Below, one piece after another: positions 36,441-46,325 of a DNA stretch of 64,000 nt. The notes beneath the pieces are model-generated. The model made no database searches and had not been told where the DNA came from. It saw nothing but the letters and a program-made list of their open reading frames with translations. Where the stretch lies: NCBI RefSeq assembly GCF_001643305.1, contig NZ_LSGW01000115.1, positions 1 through 64,000 of the forward strand. The letters are read 5' to 3'. Made by a program: the position numbers and the translations under genes. How positions within the stretch are numbered: position 1 is the stretch's first letter; every line of letters starts with the position of its first letter. Origin of the DNA: Aeromonas salmonicida subsp. salmonicida (lineage in GTDB: Bacteria; Pseudomonadota; Gammaproteobacteria; Enterobacterales; Aeromonadaceae).

Positions 36441-36598
36441 CCCATAGCATCGGCCTGTATCACTTGTGCCCGCACGACGTCAGTTTACTGCCAGCGCGCA
36501 TTCCGCCATTCCTGAAAACCACTCTCAAACTGTTGCCATGGTCACCAACCTGAAGGCCAGCCCTGCTGCCGGGTAGAGCTGGATTGGCGAGGGGTCTT

Positions 36599-37498
36599 TT
36601 ACTGCGCCTTGTCTGACAGCAGTTGGCTAAGAGTCTGGTCCTTCTCGTGCCAGATCCCGTTCAACCACTGTTGAAACGCCTGTTGGAACTCGGGGTCATT
36701 GAAGTAATCCCCTACCAGTTTGCGTTCAATCGGCAGAAAGCGAACCTGAACCTTGATCTCCTTCACCCGACCGCACATGAAGTCCCAGTAACTGGGGATA
36801 CCACCCGGATAGGCGATGGTCACATCCACCAGTTGATGTAGCTGGTCGCCCATGGCCGCCAGGGTGAAGGCGATGCCACCAGCCCTCGGGTGCAACAGAT
36901 GGCGATAAGGCGCTGCCTGTTTGTCGTGCTTGTGGGCGGTGAAGCGGGTGCCCTCCACGAAGTTCATCACACTCACCGGAATGTGGCGAAACCTGGCACA
37001 GGCCTTTCGGGTTGTTTCTATGTCTTTTCCCTTCAGATGTGGCCTTTTTTCCAGAAATTTACGGGAATAGCGCCGCATGAAGGGGAAGTCCAGTGCCCAC
37101 CAGGCCAGACCGAGAAAAGGTACCCAAATCAGCTCTTTCTTGAGGAAAAACTTCAGGAAGGGGATTTTTTGATTAAAAACCCGCTGCAATACCAGTATGT
37201 CGACCCAGGATTGATGGTTGGCAATCACCATGTACCACTCATCACGGCTTCCTTTGTCCGCGCCGACCACCTCGAAAGAGGTCCCTATGATGGTTTTCTG
37301 GATCAGGTTGTTGACACCGATCCAGCAGCTTGCGCAGCCATCCAGCAGAGCGTTGCAGAGGGTACGCCAGCCTTTAAGCGGCAACAGCAGCTTGAGAATG
37401 CCCAGCAAGAAGATGGGGATACACCAGAAGAGGGTGTTGAAAAAATAGAGCAAGGTCGAGAGGCTGCCGCGCAGCCGCTCTATCAGCTTGTTTTGCAT
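36599..37498 (-). CDS. yihG: Acyltransferase YihG (PlsC family)
   Basis: Membrane-associated acyltransferase of 299 residues (E. coli YihG 310). The HX4D catalytic motif is ANHQSWVDILVLQ (about 95-107), and the acceptor-phosphate motif NFVEGTRFT is near 180. YPGGIPSYWDFMCGRVK is the block III/IV region. An N-terminal hydrophobic stretch lies at 15-40. E. coli YihG adds acyl chains to lysophosphatidic acid and affects fatty acid composition and motility. Here it stands beside comM. Confidence 0.93.
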   Translation of the reverse strand: MQNKLIERLRGSLSTLLYFFNTLFWCIPIFLLGILKLLLPLKGWRTLCNALLDGCASCWIGVNNLIQKTIIGTSFEVVGADKGSRDEWYMVIANHQSWVDILVLQRVFNQKIPFLKFFLKKELIWVPFLGLAWWALDFPFMRRYSRKFLEKRPHLKGKDIETTRKACARFRHIPVSVMNFVEGTRFTAHKHDKQAAPYRHLLHPRAGGIAFTLAAMGDQLHQLVDVTIAYPGGIPSYWDFMCGRVKEIKVQVRFLPIERKLVGDYFNDPEFQQAFQQWLNGIWHEKDQTLSQLLSDKAQ

Positions 37499-37634
37499 GA
37501 GTCGGGTCCGTCTCGTTGTCTGTGGGTGGCAACCAAGTGGTCAGATCTGTGGCCATAATATCAGCCGATGAGCCGCTAGACCATGCACGGGACCATCACG
37601 CATGTGGGACTCACTATCTCTCTATCCCAGCCAT

Positions 37635-39149
37635 TCAGCCGCTGCGCAGCCGCGACAGCAGCCTGTCCATGGCCCTGTAGCCGAGCGCCTCGATCAGATG
37701 ATCCTTCTCGATCGCAGGTCGCCCCGCCAGATCGGCTATGGTGCGTGACACCCGCAGTATGCGGTGCCAGGCCCGGATGCTGAGTCCCAGCTTCTGGATG
37801 GCATTCTCCAAAAACTCGGCATCTTGCGGCGATAATCGGCAAATGTCTTCGATTTCACGACTATCAAGGAGATTGTTGAGCTTGCCATTGCGGCTCAGCA
37901 TTCGCTCCCGCGCCGCCAGCACCCGATCGCGGATTTGCTGGCTCGATTCCCCCCGCTCCGCCTTGCCGGTGAGGCTGCCCTTGGGCAGCAGCGGCACCTC
38001 TACCGTCAGGTCGAAGCGATCGAGGAAGGGGCCGGAGAGCTTGCCGAGATAGCGCAATATCTGATCCGGGCTGGAGCGGGTCTGGCCGTCGCCATAGTGG
38101 CCGCAGGGGCTGGGGTTCATGGCGCCCACCAGCTGGAAGCGGGCGGGAAAATCCACCTGACGGGCGGCGCGGCTGATGGTGATGTGGCCCGTCTCCAGCG
38201 GTTCGCGCAGAGAGTCGAGTACCTTGCGCTCGAACTCCGGCAGCTCGTCGAGAAAGAGTACCCCGTTGTGGGCCAAGGATATTTCGCCGGGTCTGGGATG
38301 GCTGCCACCACCCACCAGGGCCACGGCTGAGGCACTGTGATGGGGTGTGCGATAGGGTCTGTGGTGCCAGTGACCGGCGCGCGGGGTCAGGCCGCCGATG
38401 GAGTGGATGGCGGCGGTCTGCTGCGCCTCCTGCTCGCTCAGGGGTGGCAAGATGCCGGGCAAACGGCTGGCCAGCATGCTCTTGCCGGTACCAGGCGGGC
38501 CTATGAACAGCAGATTGTGGCTGCCGGCGGCAGCGATCTCCAATGCCCGCTTGGCCTGTGACTGGCCGATCACATCCTGCAGATCCGGTACATCGGGCAG
38601 GGAGTCCGTGGTCTGGGGCTCCGGCAGGGGCAGCTCATATTGGCCTGCCAGCCAGGCGGTGACGGCCAGCAGCTGGTGGGCGGTACGCACCTCGGCATCC
38701 TGAATGAGGGAGGCTTCGGGGCCATTTTCTCTCGGTACCAGCAGGGTGCGCCCCGCATCGCGGCAGGCGAGCACGGCGGGCAGCACCCCGAGCACGGGAC
38801 GGATCTCGCCGGTCAGGGCCAACTCCCCTAAAAATTCGTGATCGAGCAGGTATTTTGCCGGTATCTGCTTGGAAGCAGCGAGAATGCCGATGGCGATAGC
38901 CAGATCGAAACGGCCTCCCTCCTTGGGCAGGTCGGCGGGGGCCAGATTGACCGTGATGTGTTTGCTCGGGAACTCGAAATTGCCGTTTAGCAGGGCACTG
39001 CGCACCCGATCCCGGGATTCCTTCACCGAGGTTTCCGGCAATCCCACCATGTTGAAGGCGGGCAGACCGTTGGAGAGGTGAACTTCCACCGTGACTTGCG
39101 GCGCCGCTATCCCCAGGCTGGCACGGCTATAAACCACAGCTAATGACAT
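37635..39149 (-). CDS. comM: ComM/YifB Mg-chelatase-like AAA+ helicase
   Basis: Protein of 504 residues. It has an N-terminal ChlI domain (MSLAVVYSRASLGIAAPQV, ADLPKEGGRFDLAIAIGIL), then an AAA+ module with Walker A FIGPPGTGKSMLA (near 218) and Walker B GVLFLDELPEF, then a C-terminal domain SIRAWHRILRVSRTIADL. It is the family that drives branch migration during natural transformation in Vibrio and Haemophilus. The length and all motifs are intact. It is divergent from the ilv leader. Confidence 0.95.
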   Translation of the reverse strand: MSLAVVYSRASLGIAAPQVTVEVHLSNGLPAFNMVGLPETSVKESRDRVRSALLNGNFEFPSKHITVNLAPADLPKEGGRFDLAIAIGILAASKQIPAKYLLDHEFLGELALTGEIRPVLGVLPAVLACRDAGRTLLVPRENGPEASLIQDAEVRTAHQLLAVTAWLAGQYELPLPEPQTTDSLPDVPDLQDVIGQSQAKRALEIAAAGSHNLLFIGPPGTGKSMLASRLPGILPPLSEQEAQQTAAIHSIGGLTPRAGHWHHRPYRTPHHSASAVALVGGGSHPRPGEISLAHNGVLFLDELPEFERKVLDSLREPLETGHITISRAARQVDFPARFQLVGAMNPSPCGHYGDGQTRSSPDQILRYLGKLSGPFLDRFDLTVEVPLLPKGSLTGKAERGESSQQIRDRVLAARERMLSRNGKLNNLLDSREIEDICRLSPQDAEFLENAIQKLGLSIRAWHRILRVSRTIADLAGRPAIEKDHLIEALGYRAMDRLLSRLRSG

Positions 39150-39348
39150 AAATCCCGTCCTTGGTTTGATGTATGTGCTGGTTAACCGTTTTTTATTAGT
39201 TTTTTGTTCCAGCCGTCAGGCTGCTGCTTAGTCAAAATCAGAGTCTTGTCAGGTAAAAAAGGCTTGCCCAATAAAAATCACCGTGCTAGTTCTAATAGCC
39301 ATTCGCGGTGCAAACCGCTCCAATTTTACAGGATTTCCGGTTGTAACT

Positions 39349-39447
39349 ATGAACATGGCCTCCCGTTTCGTCAGCATTATTGTGGTCCTAGTGGTGATTA
39401 TTATCTCACCGCTCGGGGCTCGTTTAGCTGCACGGAACAAGGGATAG
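39349..39447 (+). CDS. ilvL: ilv operon leader peptide IlvL
   Basis: A 32-codon open frame (first residues [13 protein letters not shown]) contains ten consecutive branched-chain codons (Ile, Ile, Val, Val, Leu, Val, Val, Ile, Ile, Ile at residues 10-19). It lies 30 bp before a strong terminator and 87 bp before ilvG. This is the layout of the E. coli ilvL leader, where stalling on scarce Ile-, Leu- and Val-tRNA favours an antiterminator. A ribosome binding site is weak (GGATTTCCGG). Confidence 0.93.
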   Translation: MNMASRFVSIIVVLVVIIISPLGARLAARNKG

Positions 39448-39477
39448 ACCCACCACCGGACAGAACGAAACAAGCGA

Positions 39478-39509
39478 CCCCCGAGCCTCACAGCTCGGGG
39501 GTTTTTTTT
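39478..39509 (+). promoter_or_regulatory. ilv attenuator terminator
   Basis: CCCCCGAGC-CTCACA-GCTCGGGGG (39478-39501) is followed by eight T residues. It lies between the leader peptide stop and the ilvG start, so ribosome stalling in the leader would control read-through. An alternative antiterminator pairing could not be folded by hand. Confidence 0.9.
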
Positions 39510-39533
39510 CGACTACAGGACAGGATTTTCCAC

Positions 39534-41180
39534 ATGAACGGCGCGCAGTTTTTGGTACAGGCTCTCAAGAAACAGGGTGTGACCCAGGTGTTTGGTTACC
39601 CGGGCGGAGCCATCATGCCGGTCTACGACGCCCTGTATGACGGGGGCCTTGCCCATCAGCTCTGTCGCCACGAGCAGGGGGCCGCCATGGCTGCGGTGGG
39701 TTACGCCAGAGCCTCCGGCCAGGTGGGGGTCTGTATCGCCACCTCGGGCCCCGGCGCCACCAATCTGGTGACCGGGCTGGCGGAGGCGCTGCTCGACTCC
39801 GTGCCTCTGGTGGCCATCAGCGGTCAGGTGCCCTGTTCCGCCATAGGTACAGATGCGTTTCAGGAGGTCGATGTGCTCGGCATGTCCCTCTCCTGCACCA
39901 AGCACTCCTTCATGGTGACCGATGTGGCGGATCTGGGGCGTGTGCTGGAAGAGGCCTTCGCCATCGCCACCGAAGGTCGTCCCGGTCCTGTGCTCATCGA
40001 TTTTCCCAAGGATGTGCAGCTGGCCGCCGTGCCAGCGCAGAATCTGTTGTTTGCGGTGGAGGAGCCTGAGGCACTCAATCCGGCCGAGCTGACGCTGGTC
40101 CGCACCCTGCTGGCGGCTGCCGAGCGCCCCGTGCTCTACGTCGGTGGCGGAGTGGGCATGGCCAATGCCGAAACCCAGCTGCGCGAGTTTGCCGCCGTCA
40201 CCGGCATGCCGGCGGTCACTACCCTCAAGGGGATTGGCGCGCTGGATCCTGACAGCCCTGTCTATCTGGGCATGCTCGGCATGCACGGTACCAAATCGGC
40301 CAACTATGCGGTGCAGCAGTGCGATCTGCTGGTGGTAGTGGGTGCCCGGTTCGATGACAGGGTGACCGGCAAGCTGGAAGAGTTTGCCCCCGAGGCCAAG
40401 GTGATCCATCTGGACGTGGATGCCGCCGAGTTCGGCAAGCGCCGTGCCGCCGAGGTGGGCATCACCACGGATCTCAAGCGGGTGTTGCCCGCCCTGGCCA
40501 TGGCGCTGGCCATCGATCCCTGGCGTGAGCACTGCGCGAACATGGCTCGCGAGTATGCGTTTCGCTACGACCATCCCGGCCAGCCCATCTATGCCCCGGC
40601 CCTGCTCAAGCAGCTTTCGGCCCGGCTGCCGGAGAACAGTGTGGTGGCCTGCGACGTGGGTCAGCACCAGATGTGGGTGGCCCAGCACATGCGCTTCACC
40701 AGCCCGCGCAACCACCTCTCCAGCGCCGGCCTCGGCACCATGGGGTTCGGCCTGCCCGCCGCCATCGGCGCCAAGATGTCGCGCCCCGATGACGAAGTGG
40801 TGTTGGTGAGCGGTGATGGCTCCTTCATGATGAACGTGCAGGAGCTGGGCACCATACGCCGCGCCCAGCTCAAGGTGAAGATGGTGCTGATCGACAACCA
40901 GCGTCTCGGCATGGTGCGCCAGTGGCAGGAGCTGTTCTTCGATGGCCGCTACAGCGAAACCATCCTCTCCGACAACCCCGATTTCGTCGCTCTGGCCGCC
41001 GCCTTTGGCATCCCGGGTGAGACCATCACATGCAAGGATCAAATCGCAGCAGCCCTCGACCGCCTGCTGGGGAGCGAAGGCGCCTATCTGCTGCATGTGG
41101 CCATTTCAGAGGAAGAAAACGTCTGGCCCCTGGTTCCGCCGGGAGTCGCCAACCACAAGATGATGGAGCAACGCCCATGA
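39534..41180 (+). CDS. ilvG: Acetolactate synthase II large subunit IlvG
   Basis: ThDP- and FAD-dependent enzyme of 548 residues (E. coli IlvG 548) that makes acetolactate or acetohydroxybutyrate. The catalytic glutamate is in [19 protein letters not shown] (about Glu47). ThDP/Mg binding is [14 protein letters not shown] with [19 protein letters not shown] residues following. The start at 39534 was chosen after the attenuator; the open frame upstream reads through the leader region. It overlaps ilvM by four bases. It is intact, unlike the frameshifted ilvG of E. coli K-12. Confidence 0.97.
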   Translation: MNGAQFLVQALKKQGVTQVFGYPGGAIMPVYDALYDGGLAHQLCRHEQGAAMAAVGYARASGQVGVCIATSGPGATNLVTGLAEALLDSVPLVAISGQVPCSAIGTDAFQEVDVLGMSLSCTKHSFMVTDVADLGRVLEEAFAIATEGRPGPVLIDFPKDVQLAAVPAQNLLFAVEEPEALNPAELTLVRTLLAAAERPVLYVGGGVGMANAETQLREFAAVTGMPAVTTLKGIGALDPDSPVYLGMLGMHGTKSANYAVQQCDLLVVVGARFDDRVTGKLEEFAPEAKVIHLDVDAAEFGKRRAAEVGITTDLKRVLPALAMALAIDPWREHCANMAREYAFRYDHPGQPIYAPALLKQLSARLPENSVVACDVGQHQMWVAQHMRFTSPRNHLSSAGLGTMGFGLPAAIGAKMSRPDDEVVLVSGDGSFMMNVQELGTIRRAQLKVKMVLIDNQRLGMVRQWQELFFDGRYSETILSDNPDFVALAAAFGIPGETITCKDQIAAALDRLLGSEGAYLLHVAISEEENVWPLVPPGVANHKMMEQRP

Positions 41181-41467
41181 ACCCGCACACCTTTGCGCAG
41201 CCAGCATTTGCACAACACACCTTGCACATTCACGCCCAGCCCAGACCTGAAGTGATGGAGCGGGTATTGAGGGTGGTGCGCCACCGCGGCTTCAATCTCT
41301 GTGCCCTCAGCATGGAGATGGGGGCGGAGCAGGATTGCCAACAACTGCGGATCACGGTTACTGTCGAGTCGGTGCGTCCCATCCAGCATTTATGGAGCCA
41401 GCTGGTCAAGCTGGTGGACGTCTCCCGGGTCGATGCACTGGAACAGCAACCCCGGATCAGAGCTTAA
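41177..41467 (+). CDS. ilvM: Acetolactate synthase II small subunit IlvM
   Basis: ACT-domain regulatory subunit of 96 residues (E. coli 87). [24 protein letters not shown] (split [10 protein letters not shown] and [11 protein letters not shown]) is the ACT beta-alpha unit, and [19 protein letters not shown] follows. The start overlaps ilvG (ATGA), so both subunits are made in step. It ends 12 bp before ilvE. Confidence 0.93.
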   Translation: MNPHTFAQPAFAQHTLHIHAQPRPEVMERVLRVVRHRGFNLCALSMEMGAEQDCQQLRITVTVESVRPIQHLWSQLVKLVDVSRVDALEQQPRIRA

Positions 41468-41479
41468 GGAGCAACAGCA

Positions 41480-42421
41480 ATGTCACAGCCTTCCCAACCC
41501 CAGCCGCAATATATCTGGTTCAACGGCAACATGGTTCCCTGGCAAGATGCCCAGGTGCACGTCATGAGCCATGCCCTGCACTATGGCTCCTCTGTGTTCG
41601 AGGGGGTGCGTGCCTATGACACCCCCAAGGGTACCTGCATCTTCCGTCTGCAGGAGCACACCCGCCGCCTGTTCGACTCCGCCAAAATCTACTGGATGGA
41701 GGTGCCCTACAGCGAGGCCGAGGTGAATGAAGCCTGCCGCGCCGTGGTGCGCGAGAACGGCCTCAAGAGCGGTTATCTGCGTCCGCTGGCCTTTATCGGT
41801 AATGTGGGGCTGGGACTGCATCCACCGCTGGATGCCAAGGCCGAGCTCATGGTCGCTGCCCTGCCGTGGGGTGCCTATCTGGGGGAAGAGGGTCTGAAAA
41901 ACGGGGTGGATGTGTGCGTCACCTCCTGGAACCGGCTGGCCCCCAACACGATTCCGACCGGCGCCAAAGCCGGTGGCAACTACCTCTCCTCTCAACTCAT
42001 CAGCCGGGAAGCCAAGCGCAACGGCTACGCCGAAGGGCTGGCGCTGGATGTGAACGGCTACCTGAGCGAAGGTGCGGGTGAGAACCTGTTCCTGGTGAAA
42101 AACGGCGTGCTCTTCACCCCGCCTGCCACCGCCGCCATCCTGCCCGGCATTACCCGCGACACCATCATGACCCTGGCCCGGGATCTGGGTTATGAGGTGC
42201 GCGAGCAGGCGCTGCCCCGCGAGGCCTTATACGTTGCGGACGAGATCTTTATGACGGGCACTGCCGCCGAAGTGACGCCTGTGCGTTCGGTGGATCGGAT
42301 GCAGGTAGGTGCCGGTTGCCGTGGCCCAGTGACCGAGCAGTTGCAGAACGCCTTCTTCGGGTTGTTCAACGGCCAGACAAAGGACAAATGGAACTGGCTG
42401 ACCCCGGTCGATGACAAGTAA
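41480..42421 (+). CDS. ilvE: Branched-chain amino acid aminotransferase IlvE
   Basis: Fold-type IV PLP enzyme of 313 residues (E. coli 309), the last step for Ile, Leu and Val. Seen are [36 protein letters not shown], the PLP lysine region [13 protein letters not shown] and [24 protein letters not shown] stands upstream. It is followed by a 149-bp gap with a GC-rich hairpin (42435-42457) lacking a T run, before ilvD. Confidence 0.97.
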   Translation: MSQPSQPQPQYIWFNGNMVPWQDAQVHVMSHALHYGSSVFEGVRAYDTPKGTCIFRLQEHTRRLFDSAKIYWMEVPYSEAEVNEACRAVVRENGLKSGYLRPLAFIGNVGLGLHPPLDAKAELMVAALPWGAYLGEEGLKNGVDVCVTSWNRLAPNTIPTGAKAGGNYLSSQLISREAKRNGYAEGLALDVNGYLSEGAGENLFLVKNGVLFTPPATAAILPGITRDTIMTLARDLGYEVREQALPREALYVADEIFMTGTAAEVTPVRSVDRMQVGAGCRGPVTEQLQNAFFGLFNGQTKDKWNWLTPVDDK

Positions 42422-42570
42422 CGGCTGACGAGAACGGGGAGGTGCCATGCCTCCCCGAGTCGCTTCCGGTCAGGGCATCCGTGTTGTGCCCTGACCAGGA
42501 TCGATTCCCGATCCGCGAGTCACACATTCAAGAAATAATGCGCCCCATGGGCATTCAGGGAGTAGAGACA

Positions 42571-44412
42571 ATGCCGAAGTTGAGATCCGCCACCACCACC
42601 CACGGACGTAACATGGCCGGGGCCCGCGCCCTCTGGCGCGCCACTGGCATGACAGACGAGGATTTCGGCAAGCCCATCATAGCCGTGGTCAACTCCTTCA
42701 CCCAGTTCGTACCGGGTCACGTCCACCTCAAGGATCTGGGTCAACTGGTGGCCCGCGAGATCGAAGCCGCCGGCGGCGTGGCCAAAGAGTTCAATACCAT
42801 AGCCGTGGATGACGGCATCGCCATGGGCCACGGCGGCATGCTCTATTCGCTGCCGTCTCGCGAGCTTATCGCCGACTCGGTGGAGTACATGGTCAACGCC
42901 CACTGCGCCGATGCCATGGTCTGCATCTCCAACTGTGACAAGATCACTCCGGGTATGTTGATGGCCGCCCTGCGCATCAACATACCCGTGATCTTCGTCT
43001 CCGGCGGCCCCATGGAAGCGGGCAAGACCAAGCTGTCCGATCAGATCATCAAACTGGATCTGGTTGATGCCATGATCCAGGGCGCCGACCCCAAGGTCTC
43101 CGATGCCCAGAGCGAACAGGTGGAGCGCAGCGCCTGCCCTACCTGCGGCTCCTGTTCCGGCATGTTTACTGCCAACTCCATGAACTGCCTGACCGAGGCG
43201 CTGGGGCTTTCCCAGCCGGGCAACGGCTCCATGCTGGCGACCCATGCCGATCGCGAGCAGCTGTTCAAGCTGGCAGGCCAGCGCATCGTCACCCTTGCCA
43301 AGCGTTACTACCAGCAGGATGACGAGAGCGCCCTGCCACGCAACATCGCCACCAAGGCGGCGTTCGAGAATGCCATGGCGCTGGATATCGCCATGGGCGG
43401 TTCCACCAATACAGTGCTGCACCTGCTGGCGGCGGCCCAGGAGGCCGGGGTGGACTTCACCATGGCCGATATCGACCGCATGTCTCGCAAGGTGCCCCAG
43501 CTGTGCAAGGTGGCCCCCTCTACCCAGAAGTACCATATGGAAGATGTGCACCGTGCCGGTGGCGTGGTCGCCATTTTGGGTCAGCTGGAGAAGGCGGGTC
43601 TGGTGCACGGTGACACCCGTACCGTACTGGGCGGCTCCCTGGCCGAGCTGCTCAACGAATACGACGTCAGCCGCCAGCCGAGCCAGGAGGTGGTGGACTT
43701 CTACCGCGCCGGGCCAGCTGGCATCCGCACCACCAAGGCGTTCAGCCAGGATTGCCGCTGGCCCGAGCTGGATGTGGACAGAGCCGAGGGGTGCATCCGC
43801 TCGCTGGAGCATGCCTACAGCCTGGAGGGGGGCCTCGCCGTGCTCTCCGGCAACCTGGCCCTTGATGGCGCCATCGTAAAAACGGCCGGGGTGGATGACG
43901 AGCACCTCTGCTTCCGTGGCCCGGCCCGGGTATTCGAGAGCCAGGACACGGCAGTTGCCGGCATTCTGGATGGCACGGTCAAGGCCGGTGAAGTGGTCGT
44001 GATCCGCTACGAAGGCCCCAAGGGCGGCCCCGGCATGCAGGAGATGCTCTATCCCACCACCTATCTCAAGTCCATGGGATTGGGCAAACAGTGCGCCCTG
44101 ATCACAGACGGCCGCTTCTCCGGCGGCACTTCGGGTCTCTCCATCGGCCACGTCTCGCCCGAGGCGGCCTCTGGCGGCACTATCGGTCTGGTGGCGGATG
44201 GCGACATCATCAACATCAACATCCCGGCCCGCAGCATGGTGCTGGAGGTGGCCGACAGCGTGCTGGCCGCCCGCCGCGTTGCCGTGGAAGCCCGTGGCTG
44301 GAAGCCGCTGGATCGTCAGCGTCAGGTCTCCTTTGCCCTGCGCGCCTACGCCATGCTCGCCACCAGCGCCGACAAGGGCGCTGTGCGTGACCGCAGCAAG
44401 CTGGAGGAGTGA
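42571..44412 (+). CDS. ilvD: Dihydroxy-acid dehydratase IlvD
   Basis: Iron-sulfur dehydratase of 613 residues (E. coli 616), the third step of branched-chain synthesis. Cluster cysteines are in [13 protein letters not shown] and [16 protein letters not shown]. The C-terminal motif [20 protein letters not shown] is intact. The start at 42571 ([15 protein letters not shown]) is typical; 43 in-frame codons upstream are not part of the family protein. Confidence 0.97.
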   Translation: MPKLRSATTTHGRNMAGARALWRATGMTDEDFGKPIIAVVNSFTQFVPGHVHLKDLGQLVAREIEAAGGVAKEFNTIAVDDGIAMGHGGMLYSLPSRELIADSVEYMVNAHCADAMVCISNCDKITPGMLMAALRINIPVIFVSGGPMEAGKTKLSDQIIKLDLVDAMIQGADPKVSDAQSEQVERSACPTCGSCSGMFTANSMNCLTEALGLSQPGNGSMLATHADREQLFKLAGQRIVTLAKRYYQQDDESALPRNIATKAAFENAMALDIAMGGSTNTVLHLLAAAQEAGVDFTMADIDRMSRKVPQLCKVAPSTQKYHMEDVHRAGGVVAILGQLEKAGLVHGDTRTVLGGSLAELLNEYDVSRQPSQEVVDFYRAGPAGIRTTKAFSQDCRWPELDVDRAEGCIRSLEHAYSLEGGLAVLSGNLALDGAIVKTAGVDDEHLCFRGPARVFESQDTAVAGILDGTVKAGEVVVIRYEGPKGGPGMQEMLYPTTYLKSMGLGKQCALITDGRFSGGTSGLSIGHVSPEAASGGTIGLVADGDIININIPARSMVLEVADSVLAARRVAVEARGWKPLDRQRQVSFALRAYAMLATSADKGAVRDRSKLEE

Positions 44413-44489
44413 TGATGAGCTTTTATCGTTTGCTCCGTTATGAGCCGGGCGCAGTATGTGCCCATCAATGCGAGACGGAGGAATAACTC

Positions 44490-46010
44490 ATGGTCTCTGC
44501 GGCTGATTATCTACGCAAGGTGTTGCTCTCCCCCGTCTATGAGGCGGCGCGGGTGACTCCTTTGCAGACCCTTAAAAAATTGTCCGAACGGCTTGGCAAC
44601 CATGTGGCGCTCAAGCGTGAAGACTTGCAACCCGTGCACTCCTTCAAGCTGCGCGGTGCCTACCACAAGATCGCCACCCTGACCCAGGAGCAGAAGGATC
44701 ACGGCGTCATCGCCGCCTCTGCCGGCAACCATGCCCAGGGGGTCGCCCTGTCGGCGGCCAAGCTCGGTATCAAGGCCATCATAGTGATGCCCAAGACCAC
44801 GCCGGACATCAAGATCGATGCGGTACGCCGCCAGGGCGGCAACGTCATGCTGTTTGGCAACAGCTTCGATGAGGCCTATGCCGAAAGCCGCCGCCTCTCC
44901 GAACTCGAGGGCTACACCCTGATACCGCCGTTTGATGACGTCGAGGTGATCGCGGGCCAGGGCACAATCGGCAAGGAGCTGCTGGAGCAGGATACCCATC
45001 TCACCCATGTCTTCGTGCCTGTGGGCGGCGGCGGCCTGGCCGCCGGTGTGGCGGTTTATATCAAGCAGCTGCTGCCGGACGTCAAGGTGATCGGGGTGGA
45101 AGCGGAGGGGTCCGCCTGCCTCAAGGCTGCCATGGAGGCAGGCGAGCCTGTCAATCTGGAGCGGGTCTCACTGTTTGCCGACGGTGTGGCGGTCAAGCGC
45201 ATCGGCACAGAGACGTTTCGCCTGTGCAACCAGTATCTGGACGAGGTGGTGACTGTCTCCAACGACCAGATCTGCGCCGCGCTGAAAGACATCTTCGATG
45301 ATTGCCGTGCCATTGCCGAACCTTCCGGCGCCCTGTCGCTGGCGGGGCTCAAGGCCTACAGCGAGCGGGAACAGGTCAAGGGCGGGCGGATGGCAGCCAT
45401 TCTGTCGGGCGCCAACGTCAACTTCCACAGCCTGCGTTATGTGTCGGAGCGCTGCGAGATCGGCGAGAAGCGCGAGGGCATGCTGGCGGTGACCATACCC
45501 GAGCGCAAGGGGGCTTTCCTCGACTTTTGTCGCCAGCTTGGCCCGCGCATGGTGACCGAGTTCAACTACCGCTATTCGGATGCGGCTCAGGCGTCGCTGT
45601 TTGTCTCGGTGCGCCTGACCGGCGGCGACGAGGAGCTGGGCCAGATCATCGACCAACTCGGTGGCAACGGCTATCCGGTGGTCAACATGACAGAGAGCGA
45701 GCTGGCCAAGAACCACGTGCGCTACATGATTGGTGGCCGCCCGGCCCGGCCCCTCGGTGAGCGTCTCTACAGCTTCAAGTTTCCGGAGCAACCGGGCGCC
45801 CTGATGCGCTTTCTGGAGACCCTGGGCTGTCGCTGGAACATCAGCCTGTTCCACTACCGCAACCACGGCGCCGACTACGGCCGCGTGCTCTGCGCCTTCG
45901 AGCTGCCGGACGAGGACGTGGCCGCCTTCCACGACTACCTGCGCGAGATTGGCTACGGCTGGAAAGAGGTCAGTGACGACCCCGCCTACCGGCTGTTTCT
46001 GGCCAGCTGA
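44490..46010 (+). CDS. ilvA: Biosynthetic threonine deaminase IlvA
   Basis: PLP enzyme of 506 residues (E. coli 514) that converts threonine to 2-oxobutanoate for isoleucine. The PLP lysine is Lys53 in HSFKLRGAYHK, SAGNHAQGVALSA binds the substrate carboxylate, and VGGGGLAAGVAVY is the phosphate-binding glycine loop. The C-terminal third contains two ACT-like regulatory units (GMLAVTIPERKGAFL, YSFKFPEQPGALMRFLETL), so isoleucine feedback control is expected. GGAGG lies upstream. It closes the ilvGMEDA operon. Confidence 0.97.
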   Translation: MVSAADYLRKVLLSPVYEAARVTPLQTLKKLSERLGNHVALKREDLQPVHSFKLRGAYHKIATLTQEQKDHGVIAASAGNHAQGVALSAAKLGIKAIIVMPKTTPDIKIDAVRRQGGNVMLFGNSFDEAYAESRRLSELEGYTLIPPFDDVEVIAGQGTIGKELLEQDTHLTHVFVPVGGGGLAAGVAVYIKQLLPDVKVIGVEAEGSACLKAAMEAGEPVNLERVSLFADGVAVKRIGTETFRLCNQYLDEVVTVSNDQICAALKDIFDDCRAIAEPSGALSLAGLKAYSEREQVKGGRMAAILSGANVNFHSLRYVSERCEIGEKREGMLAVTIPERKGAFLDFCRQLGPRMVTEFNYRYSDAAQASLFVSVRLTGGDEELGQIIDQLGGNGYPVVNMTESELAKNHVRYMIGGRPARPLGERLYSFKFPEQPGALMRFLETLGCRWNISLFHYRNHGADYGRVLCAFELPDEDVAAFHDYLREIGYGWKEVSDDPAYRLFLAS

Positions 46011-46028
46011 TACAGAGCGAAAAGCAGG

Positions 46029-46059
46029 AGGGAGGCGTTATGCCTCCCTCTTCTTTTTG
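46029..46059 (+). terminator. Terminator after the ilv operon
   Basis: GAGGGAGGC-GTTAT-GCCTCCCTC is followed by TTCTTTTT. The rest of the 315-bp gap to the OmpA gene (46060-46325) shows no gene; it should hold the ompA promoter and untranslated leader, in which I could not place boxes confidently. Confidence 0.85.
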
Positions 46060-46325
46060 GGCCTGTTTCTTGGGTCTTAGGTGGCGACAGTTACCTATTG
46101 GCCACCGGAAGATCCGAGTTTATGCAGCACTTTCAACGCACTATGACAATCCTCATGCACAGGGTCGTTTTCCCGTCTGGAATGTCGCCAGCTTCACACT
46201 CTTGAGTCCCTGGTCATTTGAGGCTGACAAGAGATGGGATAACCTGAGTGACGGGGCCAGCTTGGCCCCATCAGGGAAGAGAGCGCATTGCGCGCCCACA
46301 ACGACTTATTGCAGAGGCTTTCACC

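Noticed and set aside
39513-41096. Open frame of 527 codons antisense to ilvG
   Set aside because: High-GC codon shadow of ilvG. It is His- and Gly-rich with no domain and no plausible ribosome binding site.
42435-42457. Hairpin between ilvE and ilvD as a terminator
   Set aside because: The stem CGGGGAGG/CCTCCCCG has no T run, and both genes are in one operon. It may be an RNA processing element instead.
42520-44151. Open frame of 543 codons antisense to ilvD
   Set aside because: A shadow of ilvD for the same reasons; typical of GC-rich genes with few stops on the opposite strand.
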